From: Oscillospiraceae bacterium
GTDB lineage: Bacteria > Bacillota > Clostridia > Oscillospirales > CAG-272
Assembly: GCA_015063855.1 (NCBI GenBank)
Contig: SVTI01000016.1
Coordinates: forward strand, 1 to 36,089
Reading direction: 5' to 3'
DNA length: 36,089 nt
Shown piece after piece: positions 16,138-23,915 of the stretch. The number at the start of each line of letters is the position of its first letter. Position 1 is the stretch's first letter. Below the pieces are notes generated by a model, which was not told the DNA's origin, made no database searches, and saw only the letters and a program-made list of their open reading frames with translations. The position numbers and the translations under genes were made by a program.

Positions 16138-17458
16138 TAAGATCACCGTTATAGGAGCGGGGCTTGCAGGCTGCGAAGCTGCATGGCAGGCGGCAAACAG
16201 AGGAGTTGACGTGACCCTCTACGAGATGAAGCCTCATAAAAAGACTCCCGCTCATAAAAGCGACAGCTATGCAGAGCTTGTATGCTCCAATTCCCTCAGA
16301 AGTGCCGTAATTTCCAACGCGGTAGGACTTCTTAAGGAGGAAATGAGAAGACTTGGATCTCTTATAATGGAGGCGGCTGATGCCACAGAGGTTCCCGCAG
16401 GCTCGGCGCTGGCCGTTGACAGAACTAAATTTTCCGATTATATCACGGATAAAATAAAGAATCATCCCCGTATCACGGTAATCGAGGAGGAGCTTACATC
16501 TATACCCGAGGAGGGTGTAGTAGTGGTTGCCACAGGTCCTCTTACAAGCGACGGTATGGCTGCCTACCTCAAGAATTATCTTGATGAGAAGGAATTTTAC
16601 TTTTTCGATGCCGCAGCTCCCATCGTCGATGCCGCAAGCATCAACTTTGACCGCGCCTTCTATGCCTCCCGCTGGGGTAAGGGTGAGGCATCCTATATTA
16701 ACTGTCCTATGGAGAAGGATGAGTATGAGGCATTTTACGAGGCGCTTATCGGTGCAAAGGAAGCCGAGATCCACGACTTCGACCATGAAGAACAGAAGGA
16801 TCTTACCGTCTTTGAGGGCTGTATGCCCGTAGAGGTAATGGCAAAGAGAGGTAAGGAAACTCTTCTCTTCGGTCCTATGAAGCCGGTAGGCTTATGGGAT
16901 CCCCGCTATCCCGACAAGGAGTTCCATGCCGTAGTTCAGTTAAGACAGGAGACCCTTGACAAGACAATGTATAACATAGTCGGTTTCCAGACCCATCTCA
17001 CCTTCGGTGAGCAGAAAAGAGTATTCTCAATGATACCCGGTCTTGAAAACGCGGAATTTCTGCGCTACGGTGTTATGCACAGAAACACATATATAAACTC
17101 TCCCAAGCTCCTTGACAGCAGCTACGCCCTGAAGAAAGCACCCCGTATCTTCTTTGCAGGTCAGATGACAGGTGTTGAGGGCTACGTGGAGAGCACTTCC
17201 TCGGGTCTGGTAGCAGGTCTCAATGCGGCAAGACTCGTCCTTGGTCAGGAAAAGGTCGATTTTCCCGACACCACCGCTATAGGTGCATTAGCACACTATG
17301 TAAGCGATGAAAATGTAGTTAAATTCCAACCCATGAATGTCAACTTCGGCATAATTCGACCCCTGGAAAAAAGAGTTAAGGGCGGTAAGGCTGCAAAGAA
17401 CGAAGCACTTGCAAACCGTGCCCTCGACATTATAATGAGCATAGTACCGGGTATATAA
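16130..17458 (+). CDS. trmFO: Methylenetetrahydrofolate-tRNA (uracil-5-)-methyltransferase TrmFO
   Basis: A 442-residue folate/FAD-dependent enzyme that makes m5U54 in the tRNA T-loop. It begins [20 protein letters not shown] with the FAD-binding GxGxxG motif, followed by the family hallmark [10 protein letters not shown], later [21 protein letters not shown] and the C-terminal [13 protein letters not shown] motif and NFGIIRPL. Length is normal. The ATG at 16130 sits inside the last codons of topA, an eight-base overlap; topA-trmFO is a common Bacillota pair. Confidence 0.96.
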   Translation: MNNKITVIGAGLAGCEAAWQAANRGVDVTLYEMKPHKKTPAHKSDSYAELVCSNSLRSAVISNAVGLLKEEMRRLGSLIMEAADATEVPAGSALAVDRTKFSDYITDKIKNHPRITVIEEELTSIPEEGVVVVATGPLTSDGMAAYLKNYLDEKEFYFFDAAAPIVDAASINFDRAFYASRWGKGEASYINCPMEKDEYEAFYEALIGAKEAEIHDFDHEEQKDLTVFEGCMPVEVMAKRGKETLLFGPMKPVGLWDPRYPDKEFHAVVQLRQETLDKTMYNIVGFQTHLTFGEQKRVFSMIPGLENAEFLRYGVMHRNTYINSPKLLDSSYALKKAPRIFFAGQMTGVEGYVESTSSGLVAGLNAARLVLGQEKVDFPDTTAIGALAHYVSDENVVKFQPMNVNFGIIRPLEKRVKGGKAAKNEALANRALDIIMSIVPGI

Positions 17459-17479
17459 GCTCGGTTAGGAGAAATACAG

Positions 17480-18523
17480 ATGAAAATTCTTTTAGATGTA
17501 ATGAGCGGCGACAACGCTCCCGAAGAGATCATAAAGGGTGCTTTTCTCGCTCACAAGGAATACCCCTCTATAGAGATCGTGCTGATAGGTGATCTTTCTG
17601 TAATCAAAAATTACTGTATAGAGAACCGCTTGCCCCTTGACGACCACCGTATTTCGGTCGTCCACACAGCCCTTGCCATAACAATGGAGGACGAGCCTCT
17701 GTGTGTTGTCAGAGACAAGGCAAAGTCATCGATGGGCATCGGACTTAAGATGCTGGCAAACGGTGACGGAGATGCCTTTGTAAGCGCAGGTAACACAGGT
17801 GCTCTGCACGCAGGCTCCACCCTTGTGGTAAGAAGGATCAAGGGCTATTCCCGTTCGGCTATCGCTACCGTTCTTCCCTTCCAGACCCCCATGCTTCTTA
17901 TCGACTCGGGTGCCAACACCGAGGTAACCAAGGAACAGCTGGAGCAGTTTGCGATAATGGGTTCTATATATATGAACCGTATATTCGGTATAGACCATCC
18001 CCGTGTAGGTCTTGCCAATAACGGCACTGAGGAAACTAAGGGTACAAAGAATCTAGTGGAGGCTCACGCATATCTTAAAGCCTCGGACAAGATAAACTTT
18101 GTAGGCAATATCGAAGGCAAGCAGATTCCCTTCTCGGAATGTGATGTACTCGTATGCGACGGCTTTACAGGTAATATAATCCTTAAGCTCTCGGAGGGAA
18201 TGTCCAAATTCCTGATGAAGAAGGTAAAGGAGGTATTCTATAAGAATCCCATCACCATGGCATCGGGGCTTGTAATGAAGCCTCAGATCAAGCAGTTCAA
18301 GAAGGATTACGATGCCTCCGAGTTCGGCGGTGCCCCCTTCCTCGGTATCTCAAAGCCTGTAATCAAGGCTCACGGAAGCTCGGATGCCGTTGCCATAAAG
18401 AACGCTATTCGCCAGAGCATGGACTGTGTAAACACAGGCATTATCAAGGAGCTTGCCCGTATGGTACAGAAGGACAAGCCCAAATCAGAAGTAAAAAACG
18501 GAGAGGAAACAGTCAATGAATAA
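17480..18523 (+). CDS. plsX: Phosphate acyltransferase PlsX
   Basis: A 347-residue PlsX, which turns acyl-ACP into acyl-phosphate for PlsY at the start of phospholipid synthesis; it is a peripheral cytosolic membrane protein. Family features: the opening ILLDVMSGDNAPEEIIKGA, GDAFVSAGNTGALHAGSTL, LIDSGANTEVTKEQLEQFA, DVLVCDGFTGNIILKLSEG and the late FGGAPFLGISKPVIKAHGSS. A strong AGGAG precedes the ATG. Its stop overlaps rnc by eight bases. The acpP gene that often lies between plsX and rnc is absent here. Confidence 0.96.
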   Translation: MKILLDVMSGDNAPEEIIKGAFLAHKEYPSIEIVLIGDLSVIKNYCIENRLPLDDHRISVVHTALAITMEDEPLCVVRDKAKSSMGIGLKMLANGDGDAFVSAGNTGALHAGSTLVVRRIKGYSRSAIATVLPFQTPMLLIDSGANTEVTKEQLEQFAIMGSIYMNRIFGIDHPRVGLANNGTEETKGTKNLVEAHAYLKASDKINFVGNIEGKQIPFSECDVLVCDGFTGNIILKLSEGMSKFLMKKVKEVFYKNPITMASGLVMKPQIKQFKKDYDASEFGGAPFLGISKPVIKAHGSSDAVAIKNAIRQSMDCVNTGIIKELARMVQKDKPKSEVKNGEETVNE

Positions 18524-19229
18524 CCTTCCCCTTCCCTTATCCGGTCTTGAAGAAAAGATCGGCTATACCTTTAAAAACAAAAATCTTCTTAAAAGAGCGC
18601 TGAGCCATTCGAGCTATGCCAACGAAATGCGCTCCAAGGGTTTTGAGGTCATCGACTACGAAAGAATGGAATATCTCGGAGACTCTGTTCTCTCCCTTGT
18701 AACAAGCGAATACCTCTTTTATAACCACCCCGAAATGCCTGAGGGCGAGCTCTCAAAGGTACGTGCTGCAGCTGTCTGCGAAAAAGCTCTTTATGAGTTT
18801 GCACAGACTATAGAGCTGGGCAAATACCTCCTTTTGGGACACGGCGAGGATCTTAACGGAGGACGAACACGTCCTTCAATTCTTGCCGATGTATTCGAGG
18901 CTATTTTAGCGGCCATACACCTTGATTCCGGCATTCCCGAGGTTAAGAGGTTCTTGCTCCCCTATATCGACAAGCGTATAAAGCAGATAATCGAGGACGG
19001 AAGCTCCAAGGATTACAAAACTCTTCTCCAGCAGATAGTTCAGCAGGAACAGGGTGAGATACTCCAGTACGTAACGGTTGGTGAAAGCGGTCCCTCACAT
19101 CAACGTATATTTGACGTTGAGGCAAGACTCAATTCCAACGTTATCGGCAAAGGCAGAGGCTCTTCAAAGCGCGAGGCCGAGCAGATGGCGGCCAAGGAAG
19201 CTCTTACTCTCTTCGGTGAAGGAAAATAA
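18516..19229 (+). CDS. rnc: Ribonuclease III
   Basis: A 237-residue dsRNA endonuclease for rRNA and mRNA processing. The RNase III domain (about 1-150) has the signature YERMEYLGDSVLSLV, in which Glu52 and Asp56 are metal ligands, and the second acidic set in SILADVFEAILAAIHLDSG. The C-terminal dsRNA-binding domain (about 165-237) includes the GSSKREAEQMAAKEAL helix. It overlaps plsX by eight bases and is one base from the radical SAM gene. The operon position next to plsX and near smc is standard. Confidence 0.96.
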   Translation: MNNLPLPLSGLEEKIGYTFKNKNLLKRALSHSSYANEMRSKGFEVIDYERMEYLGDSVLSLVTSEYLFYNHPEMPEGELSKVRAAAVCEKALYEFAQTIELGKYLLLGHGEDLNGGRTRPSILADVFEAILAAIHLDSGIPEVKRFLLPYIDKRIKQIIEDGSSKDYKTLLQQIVQQEQGEILQYVTVGESGPSHQRIFDVEARLNSNVIGKGRGSSKREAEQMAAKEALTLFGEGK

Positions 19230-19230
19230 T

Positions 19231-20235
19231 ATGAAGCGCCATATAAATATCCCTGTATTTATACCGCATAAGGGTTGCCCGAATGACTGCGTTTTTTGTA
19301 ATCAGCGCAAGATCTCGGGCACTGCCTCTTTTGATATAACAAGGGTCAGAGACGAGATAGAAGCTGCTCTTGAAACCGTCGATACAGAGAACACCGAACT
19401 GCAGATAGCATTCTTCGGCGGCAGCTTTACCGGTATACCGAGAGACGAGATGCTCTACCTTCTCGGTATAGCAAAAGAATATATCGACCGTGGTATCATA
19501 TCTTCGATACGTCTTTCCACCCGTCCCGATTATATCGACCGAGAAATACTCGATATCTTAAAGTCCCACGGAGTCAAAAGTATAGAGTTAGGCATTCAAT
19601 CTCTTTGCGACAGAGTGCTTGATGCATCGGGCAGAGGACACAGCTCGGAATGTGCGGTAAATGCCTGCAAACTGATCAAGGAATACGGCTTTGAGCTAAT
19701 AGGTCAGATGATGACCGCCCTTCCCGCCTCCACCCCCGAGGACGAGGTATATACGGCACAGAAGCTGTGCGAGCTTAACGTGGACGGTGCCAGAATATAT
19801 CCCACAATGGTATTTTCGGGAACGGTGCTTGAGACTATGACAGAGCGCGGTGAATACACCCCTCCCCTGATCGATCCACTCGTTGAACGTACAGAGAGAG
19901 CCTTCTCGGTATTCTGTGAAAATAACATTCCCGTCATCCGAATAGGTCTGCAAGCAAGCGACGGCTTGGGAGAGGCTGACGGTATCACCTACGGTGCCTA
20001 TGAAAGCGCCATGGGTGAGATGGTCATATCCCGCTATTATTACAACAAGGTGGTCTCTCTTTTAACCGAAAAGACAGAGAGCATAGCTGTTTTATGCGCG
20101 CGTGGTGAGACCTCCAAGATATCGGGACACAAAAAGGAAAACAAAGCCAAGCTATATAAAAATTACGGAATAAAGCATTTAAAAATTACAGAAAGCGAAG
20201 ATATCAGACCCTTTGATATCAAAATATTGAAATGA
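19231..20235 (+). CDS. Radical SAM protein, Elp3-like (no acetyltransferase domain)
   Basis: A 334-residue radical SAM enzyme. The [4Fe-4S] site is CPNDCVFCNQ (Cys16, Cys20, Cys23), a CX3CX2C motif, near the N-terminus after IPVFIPHKGC. AFFGGSFTGIPRDEM, IRLSTRPDYID and VKSIELGIQSLCDRVL follow, the pattern of Elp3-like/B12-independent radical SAM barrels. There is no C-terminal GNAT domain. Proteins of this kind are often found between rnc and smc in Clostridia; the reaction is not known to me. The start ATG is one base after the rnc stop, and its TGA overlaps the next gene's ATG (ATGA). Confidence 0.88.
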   Translation: MKRHINIPVFIPHKGCPNDCVFCNQRKISGTASFDITRVRDEIEAALETVDTENTELQIAFFGGSFTGIPRDEMLYLLGIAKEYIDRGIISSIRLSTRPDYIDREILDILKSHGVKSIELGIQSLCDRVLDASGRGHSSECAVNACKLIKEYGFELIGQMMTALPASTPEDEVYTAQKLCELNVDGARIYPTMVFSGTVLETMTERGEYTPPLIDPLVERTERAFSVFCENNIPVIRIGLQASDGLGEADGITYGAYESAMGEMVISRYYYNKVVSLLTEKTESIAVLCARGETSKISGHKKENKAKLYKNYGIKHLKITESEDIRPFDIKILK

Positions 20236-20936
20236 GTAAAGCTTATATAGAAATGCACCTTCACACCAAGGAAACAAGCACCTGCGGAACGGTAAGTGCA
20301 GTTGAATCGATCCCGCTTTACAAGGAATACGGCTATGACGCGGTGATAATTACCGATCATTTTAACCGCGACTATTTCTTTGACTATTACTACAACAACC
20401 AAAGCTGGGAGGATGCTGTGGAGGAATGGTTCAAGGGAGTATATACCGCACAGAAAGCAGGTGAACAATGCTCATTAAAGGTGCTTTGGGGCATGGAGAT
20501 CCGCTTTGACGGTAACTCAAACGATTACCTTGTATACGGACTTACAAAGCAGGATATCCTCGAAAACCCCTGCATGTGGGAATGGGGTGAGGAGAAATTT
20601 TCGGCTTATATACGGGAAAAGGGATATTTCTTCGCACAGGCACATCCCTTCCGCGACAGAATGGTACGCTGTGATCCCTCCCTTCTTTCGGGAGTTGAGG
20701 TTTTTAACGCACATCTCTATCACAACTCCAGAAACGATCTCGCCGCAGAGTTCTGCCTTGATAATAAGCTGATCCCAATTGCAGGCAGTGATTTTCATCA
20801 CGAAAATACTCTTCGCGGCTGCGGACTGCTCTTTATGGACGAGGTAAATAACATATCGGACGTGGTAAGACTTCTCTTTGCGGGTAATTACCGTCTTGTT
20901 ATCCCCGGAAATTATAAATATACCAAGAAGCATTGA
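20232..20936 (+). CDS. PHP-domain phosphoesterase, first copy
   Basis: A 234-residue PHP (polymerase and histidinol phosphatase) domain protein, expected to be a metal-dependent phosphoesterase. Metal ligands are visible in order: HLHT (His9, His11), ITDHF, GMEIRFD, AQAHPFRD and GSDFHH. There is no other domain, signal or membrane helix. It starts in the last four bases of the radical SAM gene, so it is translationally coupled, and it is followed by a terminator. A paralogue with the same motif spacing lies at 23169, beyond the second kinase. Substrate unknown; PHP enzymes include histidinol-phosphate, nucleotide and protein-tyrosine phosphatases. Confidence 0.87.
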   Translation: MSKAYIEMHLHTKETSTCGTVSAVESIPLYKEYGYDAVIITDHFNRDYFFDYYYNNQSWEDAVEEWFKGVYTAQKAGEQCSLKVLWGMEIRFDGNSNDYLVYGLTKQDILENPCMWEWGEEKFSAYIREKGYFFAQAHPFRDRMVRCDPSLLSGVEVFNAHLYHNSRNDLAAEFCLDNKLIPIAGSDFHHENTLRGCGLLFMDEVNNISDVVRLLFAGNYRLVIPGNYKYTKKH

Positions 20937-20962
20937 TATTATAACATATCAGTGCTTTTTTT
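20928..20962 (+). terminator. Terminator after first PHP gene
   Basis: AAGCATTGATAT (20928-20939) pairs with ATATCAGTGCTT (20946-20957), with one wobble, followed by a run of T. It starts in the last codons of the PHP gene and should end the trmH-dprA-topA...PHP transcript. Confidence 0.85.
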
Positions 20963-21233
20963 CGGTAGGGTACCCTCTCAAAAAAATTTATAAACGGACA
21001 TTTCTCACTTTAATCGTTCCCCCGGAAAATCGTTTTTTTCGCGCGCGAGAGACAGAGAGATATATATTTTTTATACTGACCTTTACTCTCTTTACCTATA
21101 CTAAACTATACTAACCTATACTAACCTAACCTGTGTTTCCAAATAAGATTTCAAAAAAACAAACTTTGTATACAACAAAGCCGCTTTTTGTATCCAAGGC
21201 TTGTCAACAGGGTTATTTAATCCCATAGAGAGC
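20963..21233. other. AT-rich intergenic region with a 10-bp tandem repeat
   Basis: No gene seen. It contains a purine-alternating stretch (CGCGCGCGAGAGACAGAGAGA, then TATATATT; about 21040-21070), three tandem 10-mers of CTATACTAAM (21096-21125) plus a partial fourth, and the perfect palindrome TTGTATACAA near 21167-21176 with a related TTTGTATCC downstream. The palindrome lies about 60 bases upstream of the kinase promoter and could be an operator, but nothing supports a specific regulator. Confidence 0.6.
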
Positions 21234-21262
21234 TTGAAATTCGATGAAGAATGTGTTATAAT
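21234..21262 (+). promoter_or_regulatory. Sigma-A promoter of the second kinase gene
   Basis: TTGAAA (21234-21239), 17-base spacer, TATAAT (21257-21262). The leader is about 27 bases, similar to that of the first kinase gene. Confidence 0.82.
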
Positions 21263-21295
21263 GACAAATACATTATAAATTTGTCGGAGACATTT

Positions 21296-22996
21296 ATGGG
21301 AATAAAAAGATTAAAGGAATTTTGGCCTGATTGGACAGCAGAGGATGTCATAGGCACCGGAGCATTCGGTAAGGTTTATAAGGCAGTAAACAACGAGGCA
21401 GGCTTCTCCGTTCATTCCGCAATAAAAGTAATAAGCATCCCTTCCTCCGAAGCCGAGATAGACGCTCTGCGAAGCGAAGGAATGACCGTATCTGAAACCA
21501 AAAACTATTTCAAGGGTATAGTTGACGACTTTGTCAATGAAATAAAGCTGATGCATACCCTTAAGGGTGCAGCCAACATCGTAGCTGTTGAAGCATTCAA
21601 GATAGCTGAAAAAAACGACTCAATAGGCTGGGATATCTTTATCCGCATGGAGCTTCTGACCTCCTTCAAGGACTACCTTGAAAGAAAATCGCCGAGCGAA
21701 AAAGAGATTGTCGGTATGGGCATAGATATCACTCATGCTCTCGAAATTTGCCACCAAAGAAACATTATACACCGTGATATCAAGCCTGCAAACATATTCG
21801 TAGACGATTTCGACAGCTTCAAGTTAGGTGATTTCGGCATAGCCAAGGAGCTTGAAAAGACAACAGGCGCAATCTCCGCAAAGGGTACCTTCAGCTATAT
21901 GGCACCCGAGGTTGCCCATGGACAGAGATATGACAATACAGTTGACATATACTCACTGGGTCTTGTAATGTATAATCTCTTAAACAATAACCGTCCTCCC
22001 TTCGTTGATCCCCACAAGCCTGAAATAAGCTATAATGAGCGCAAGACGGCAAACGACAGACGCCTCTCGGGTGAACCTCTTCCCCCTCCCTGTAACGCTT
22101 CACAAAAGCTTGCGGATATAATTCTGACGGCTTGTTCCTATGATCCTGCAAAGCGGTTTAAGAGTGCGAAAGCTTTTAATAATGCATTAAAAAGCTTTAA
22201 CAACAGTAATAAAGTTTTTGTTCAGCAAACCAAACCTGTATCTGAAGATCGGGATTTAAACCAAACAGTGGCTGTAAATAAGCCCATGCCCAAAACTGCT
22301 GTTAACCAATCAAGTGTAAATATCATAGATTCTACAGAGAATACAAGAGATAAAGAAGAGCATGTCTTTATAGACAGACTTCTCCCAAATGCATTAAATC
22401 GATTAATCATATTATTCTTACCCCTATTACTGTTAATTGCAGAATTAAAATTCAGACCAACAATTCCTTCCAACGAAATGATGATGTTATACAATGCTTG
22501 TATTTTGGGTATAACGGTAGGCTTTTTTGCATGTATAACCTTCTATTATCCTTTAAAACAAGCGCCCCTGTATTTTTTGTTATATTTATCGACACGTATT
22601 TTATTATTAATATTGAGTTATTCAGGGTATGAAAAATATAGTAACGGTTTATCGATCACAACACTGTTTAATTTCTTATTACCCTTTTTATACATCTATC
22701 TAAAGGATACCTCAAAAAACAAACATAAACGACCCTTCTCAAAAAAGCAGCTTATAGTTGTAAAGGCTTCAATAGCAAATTATATAGCCCTTTCGATACT
22801 GTTGGCAGTTATTTTTGTTGCCTATGCATTTGATGAAGGTCTTGCTATAGCTGTCAAAAAAGCAATTGAGACAATTTCATCTTCAGAAAACCTTCTTGTT
22901 TCTGTTACCGCATTTACAATCAACATATCAGTAGCACTGATTTCCTTCAAAGCACTTTACAATTTCACGGTGCAAAATCGTTTTGAAACAACATAA
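21296..22996 (+). CDS. Ser/Thr protein kinase with polytopic membrane C-terminus
   Basis: A 566-residue paralogue of the kinase at 3565: the first ~300 residues align closely, including a shared FWPDW near the start, HRDIKPANIFV, DFGIAKEL, the APEVAHG region and GEPLPPPCNAS. All catalytic residues (GTGAFGKV loop, AIKV lysine, HRD, DFG) are present. A linker repeats the motif NQTVAV (Thr324). From about residue 370 the protein is different: five or six hydrophobic helices (for example RLIILFLPLLLLIAEL, ACILGITVGFFACITFY, IANYIALSILLAVIFVAYAF) instead of one helix plus DUF6273. DNA for this C-terminal part (about 22200-22990) is visibly AT-richer, with TTA leucine codons, suggesting a separate origin. 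CGGAGA precedes ATG 21296. It has its own promoter and terminator between two PHP genes. Confidence 0.9.
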   Translation: MGIKRLKEFWPDWTAEDVIGTGAFGKVYKAVNNEAGFSVHSAIKVISIPSSEAEIDALRSEGMTVSETKNYFKGIVDDFVNEIKLMHTLKGAANIVAVEAFKIAEKNDSIGWDIFIRMELLTSFKDYLERKSPSEKEIVGMGIDITHALEICHQRNIIHRDIKPANIFVDDFDSFKLGDFGIAKELEKTTGAISAKGTFSYMAPEVAHGQRYDNTVDIYSLGLVMYNLLNNNRPPFVDPHKPEISYNERKTANDRRLSGEPLPPPCNASQKLADIILTACSYDPAKRFKSAKAFNNALKSFNNSNKVFVQQTKPVSEDRDLNQTVAVNKPMPKTAVNQSSVNIIDSTENTRDKEEHVFIDRLLPNALNRLIILFLPLLLLIAELKFRPTIPSNEMMMLYNACILGITVGFFACITFYYPLKQAPLYFLLYLSTRILLLILSYSGYEKYSNGLSITTLFNFLLPFLYIYLKDTSKNKHKRPFSKKQLIVVKASIANYIALSILLAVIFVAYAFDEGLAIAVKKAIETISSSENLLVSVTAFTINISVALISFKALYNFTVQNRFETT

Positions 22997-23005
22997 TACA
23001 TAAGC

Positions 23006-23039
23006 AAGCGATGCAAACATTTGTCATGCATCGCTTTTC
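23006..23039 (+). terminator. Terminator after second kinase gene
   Basis: Perfect 10-bp stem AAGCGATGCA (23006-23015) and TGCATCGCTT (23027-23036), 11-base loop, followed by TTC. The T tract is short. Confidence 0.75.
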
Positions 23040-23104
23040 ACTTTGGTGTTGTAAAAAGATAATGAATATACTGTAAAAATCCCCAAACTATTACCAGAAA
23101 ATCC

Positions 23105-23133
23105 TTGAAAAAATCGCTTATATATAGTATAAT
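23105..23133 (+). promoter_or_regulatory. Sigma-A promoter of the PHP-smc-ftsY...leuS unit
   Basis: TTGAAA (23105-23110), 17-base spacer, TATAAT (23128-23133). No terminator is seen from here to the end of leuS, and the genes are 18 bases apart or less or overlap, so this may drive the whole block. Confidence 0.8.
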
Positions 23134-23168
23134 AAATATTAATTATTTTATTATATAGCGGTGTTTGG

Positions 23169-23897
23169 ATGAAATACACGTATGCGGAATTACATTTACA
23201 CACAAGTGAGGTCAGCGGATGCGCTTCGGTCGGCGGTTCGCAGTCCCCTCTCATATTCAAGGAGGGCGGATACGACCTTATATGTGTGACAGACCATTAC
23301 AAGTATACCACCTTCTGGCGCTTTAACGATGCAGGTGACCCGAGCTGGGAAAAGCGCGCAGAGTATTTTTTAAACGGATATCGTACGGCAAAAAAGGTTG
23401 GCGATAAAATAGGCTTGACCGTCCTTTTGGGTGCAGAGATATGCTTTAATGACTGTCCCAACGATTATCTGGTCTACGGTTTGACGGAAGAGCTGATCTA
23501 CGAATGTCCCGAGCTTTATAAATACTCGGTAGCAGAATTCTCCGCCTTTGCGAAAAAGAATAATCTTTTCTTTGCCCAGGCACACCCCTTCCGCAATCCG
23601 AGAATGATACGTACCGACCCTTCCCTGCTTGACGGAGCAGAAGCATACAACACCCATGATACCGAGCATAAGACCCCCTTGGAGGATATGAAAAACGCCA
23701 AGCTCTGGGTTAAAGAAAACAACCTTGTACCCTTGATCGGTCAGGATTTTCATGATGCCGAGAATATTCTCGGTGCCAAGACCGCTCTCTACGGAGAGGT
23801 CAAGGATTCAAGAACTCTTGTAAACAAGCTTTCAACAAAAGAATTTGATATTATAATTTCAAATCAAATCATCACAAAGGATGAATTTCTTAAATAA
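23169..23897 (+). CDS. PHP-domain phosphoesterase, second copy
   Basis: A 242-residue paralogue of the PHP protein at 20232. Ligand motifs occur in the same order: HLHT (His9, His11), VTDHYK, GAEICFN, AQAHPFRN and GQDFHD. Shared non-catalytic strings (NDYLVYGLT, DPSLL) show descent from a common gene rather than mere fold similarity. It is expected to be a cytosolic metal-dependent phosphoesterase of unknown substrate. It has its own promoter and lies 18 bases before smc. The ribosome site is weak (GGTG/TTGG). Confidence 0.87.
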   Translation: MKYTYAELHLHTSEVSGCASVGGSQSPLIFKEGGYDLICVTDHYKYTTFWRFNDAGDPSWEKRAEYFLNGYRTAKKVGDKIGLTVLLGAEICFNDCPNDYLVYGLTEELIYECPELYKYSVAEFSAFAKKNNLFFAQAHPFRNPRMIRTDPSLLDGAEAYNTHDTEHKTPLEDMKNAKLWVKENNLVPLIGQDFHDAENILGAKTALYGEVKDSRTLVNKLSTKEFDIIISNQIITKDEFLK

Positions 23898-23915
23898 TCG
23901 AAAGGAGGTCACGGC

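Noticed and set aside
21211-21225. GGGTTATTTAATCCC as an operator next to the second kinase promoter
   Set aside because: The inverted symmetry is broken after three base pairs, so it is not a convincing palindrome.
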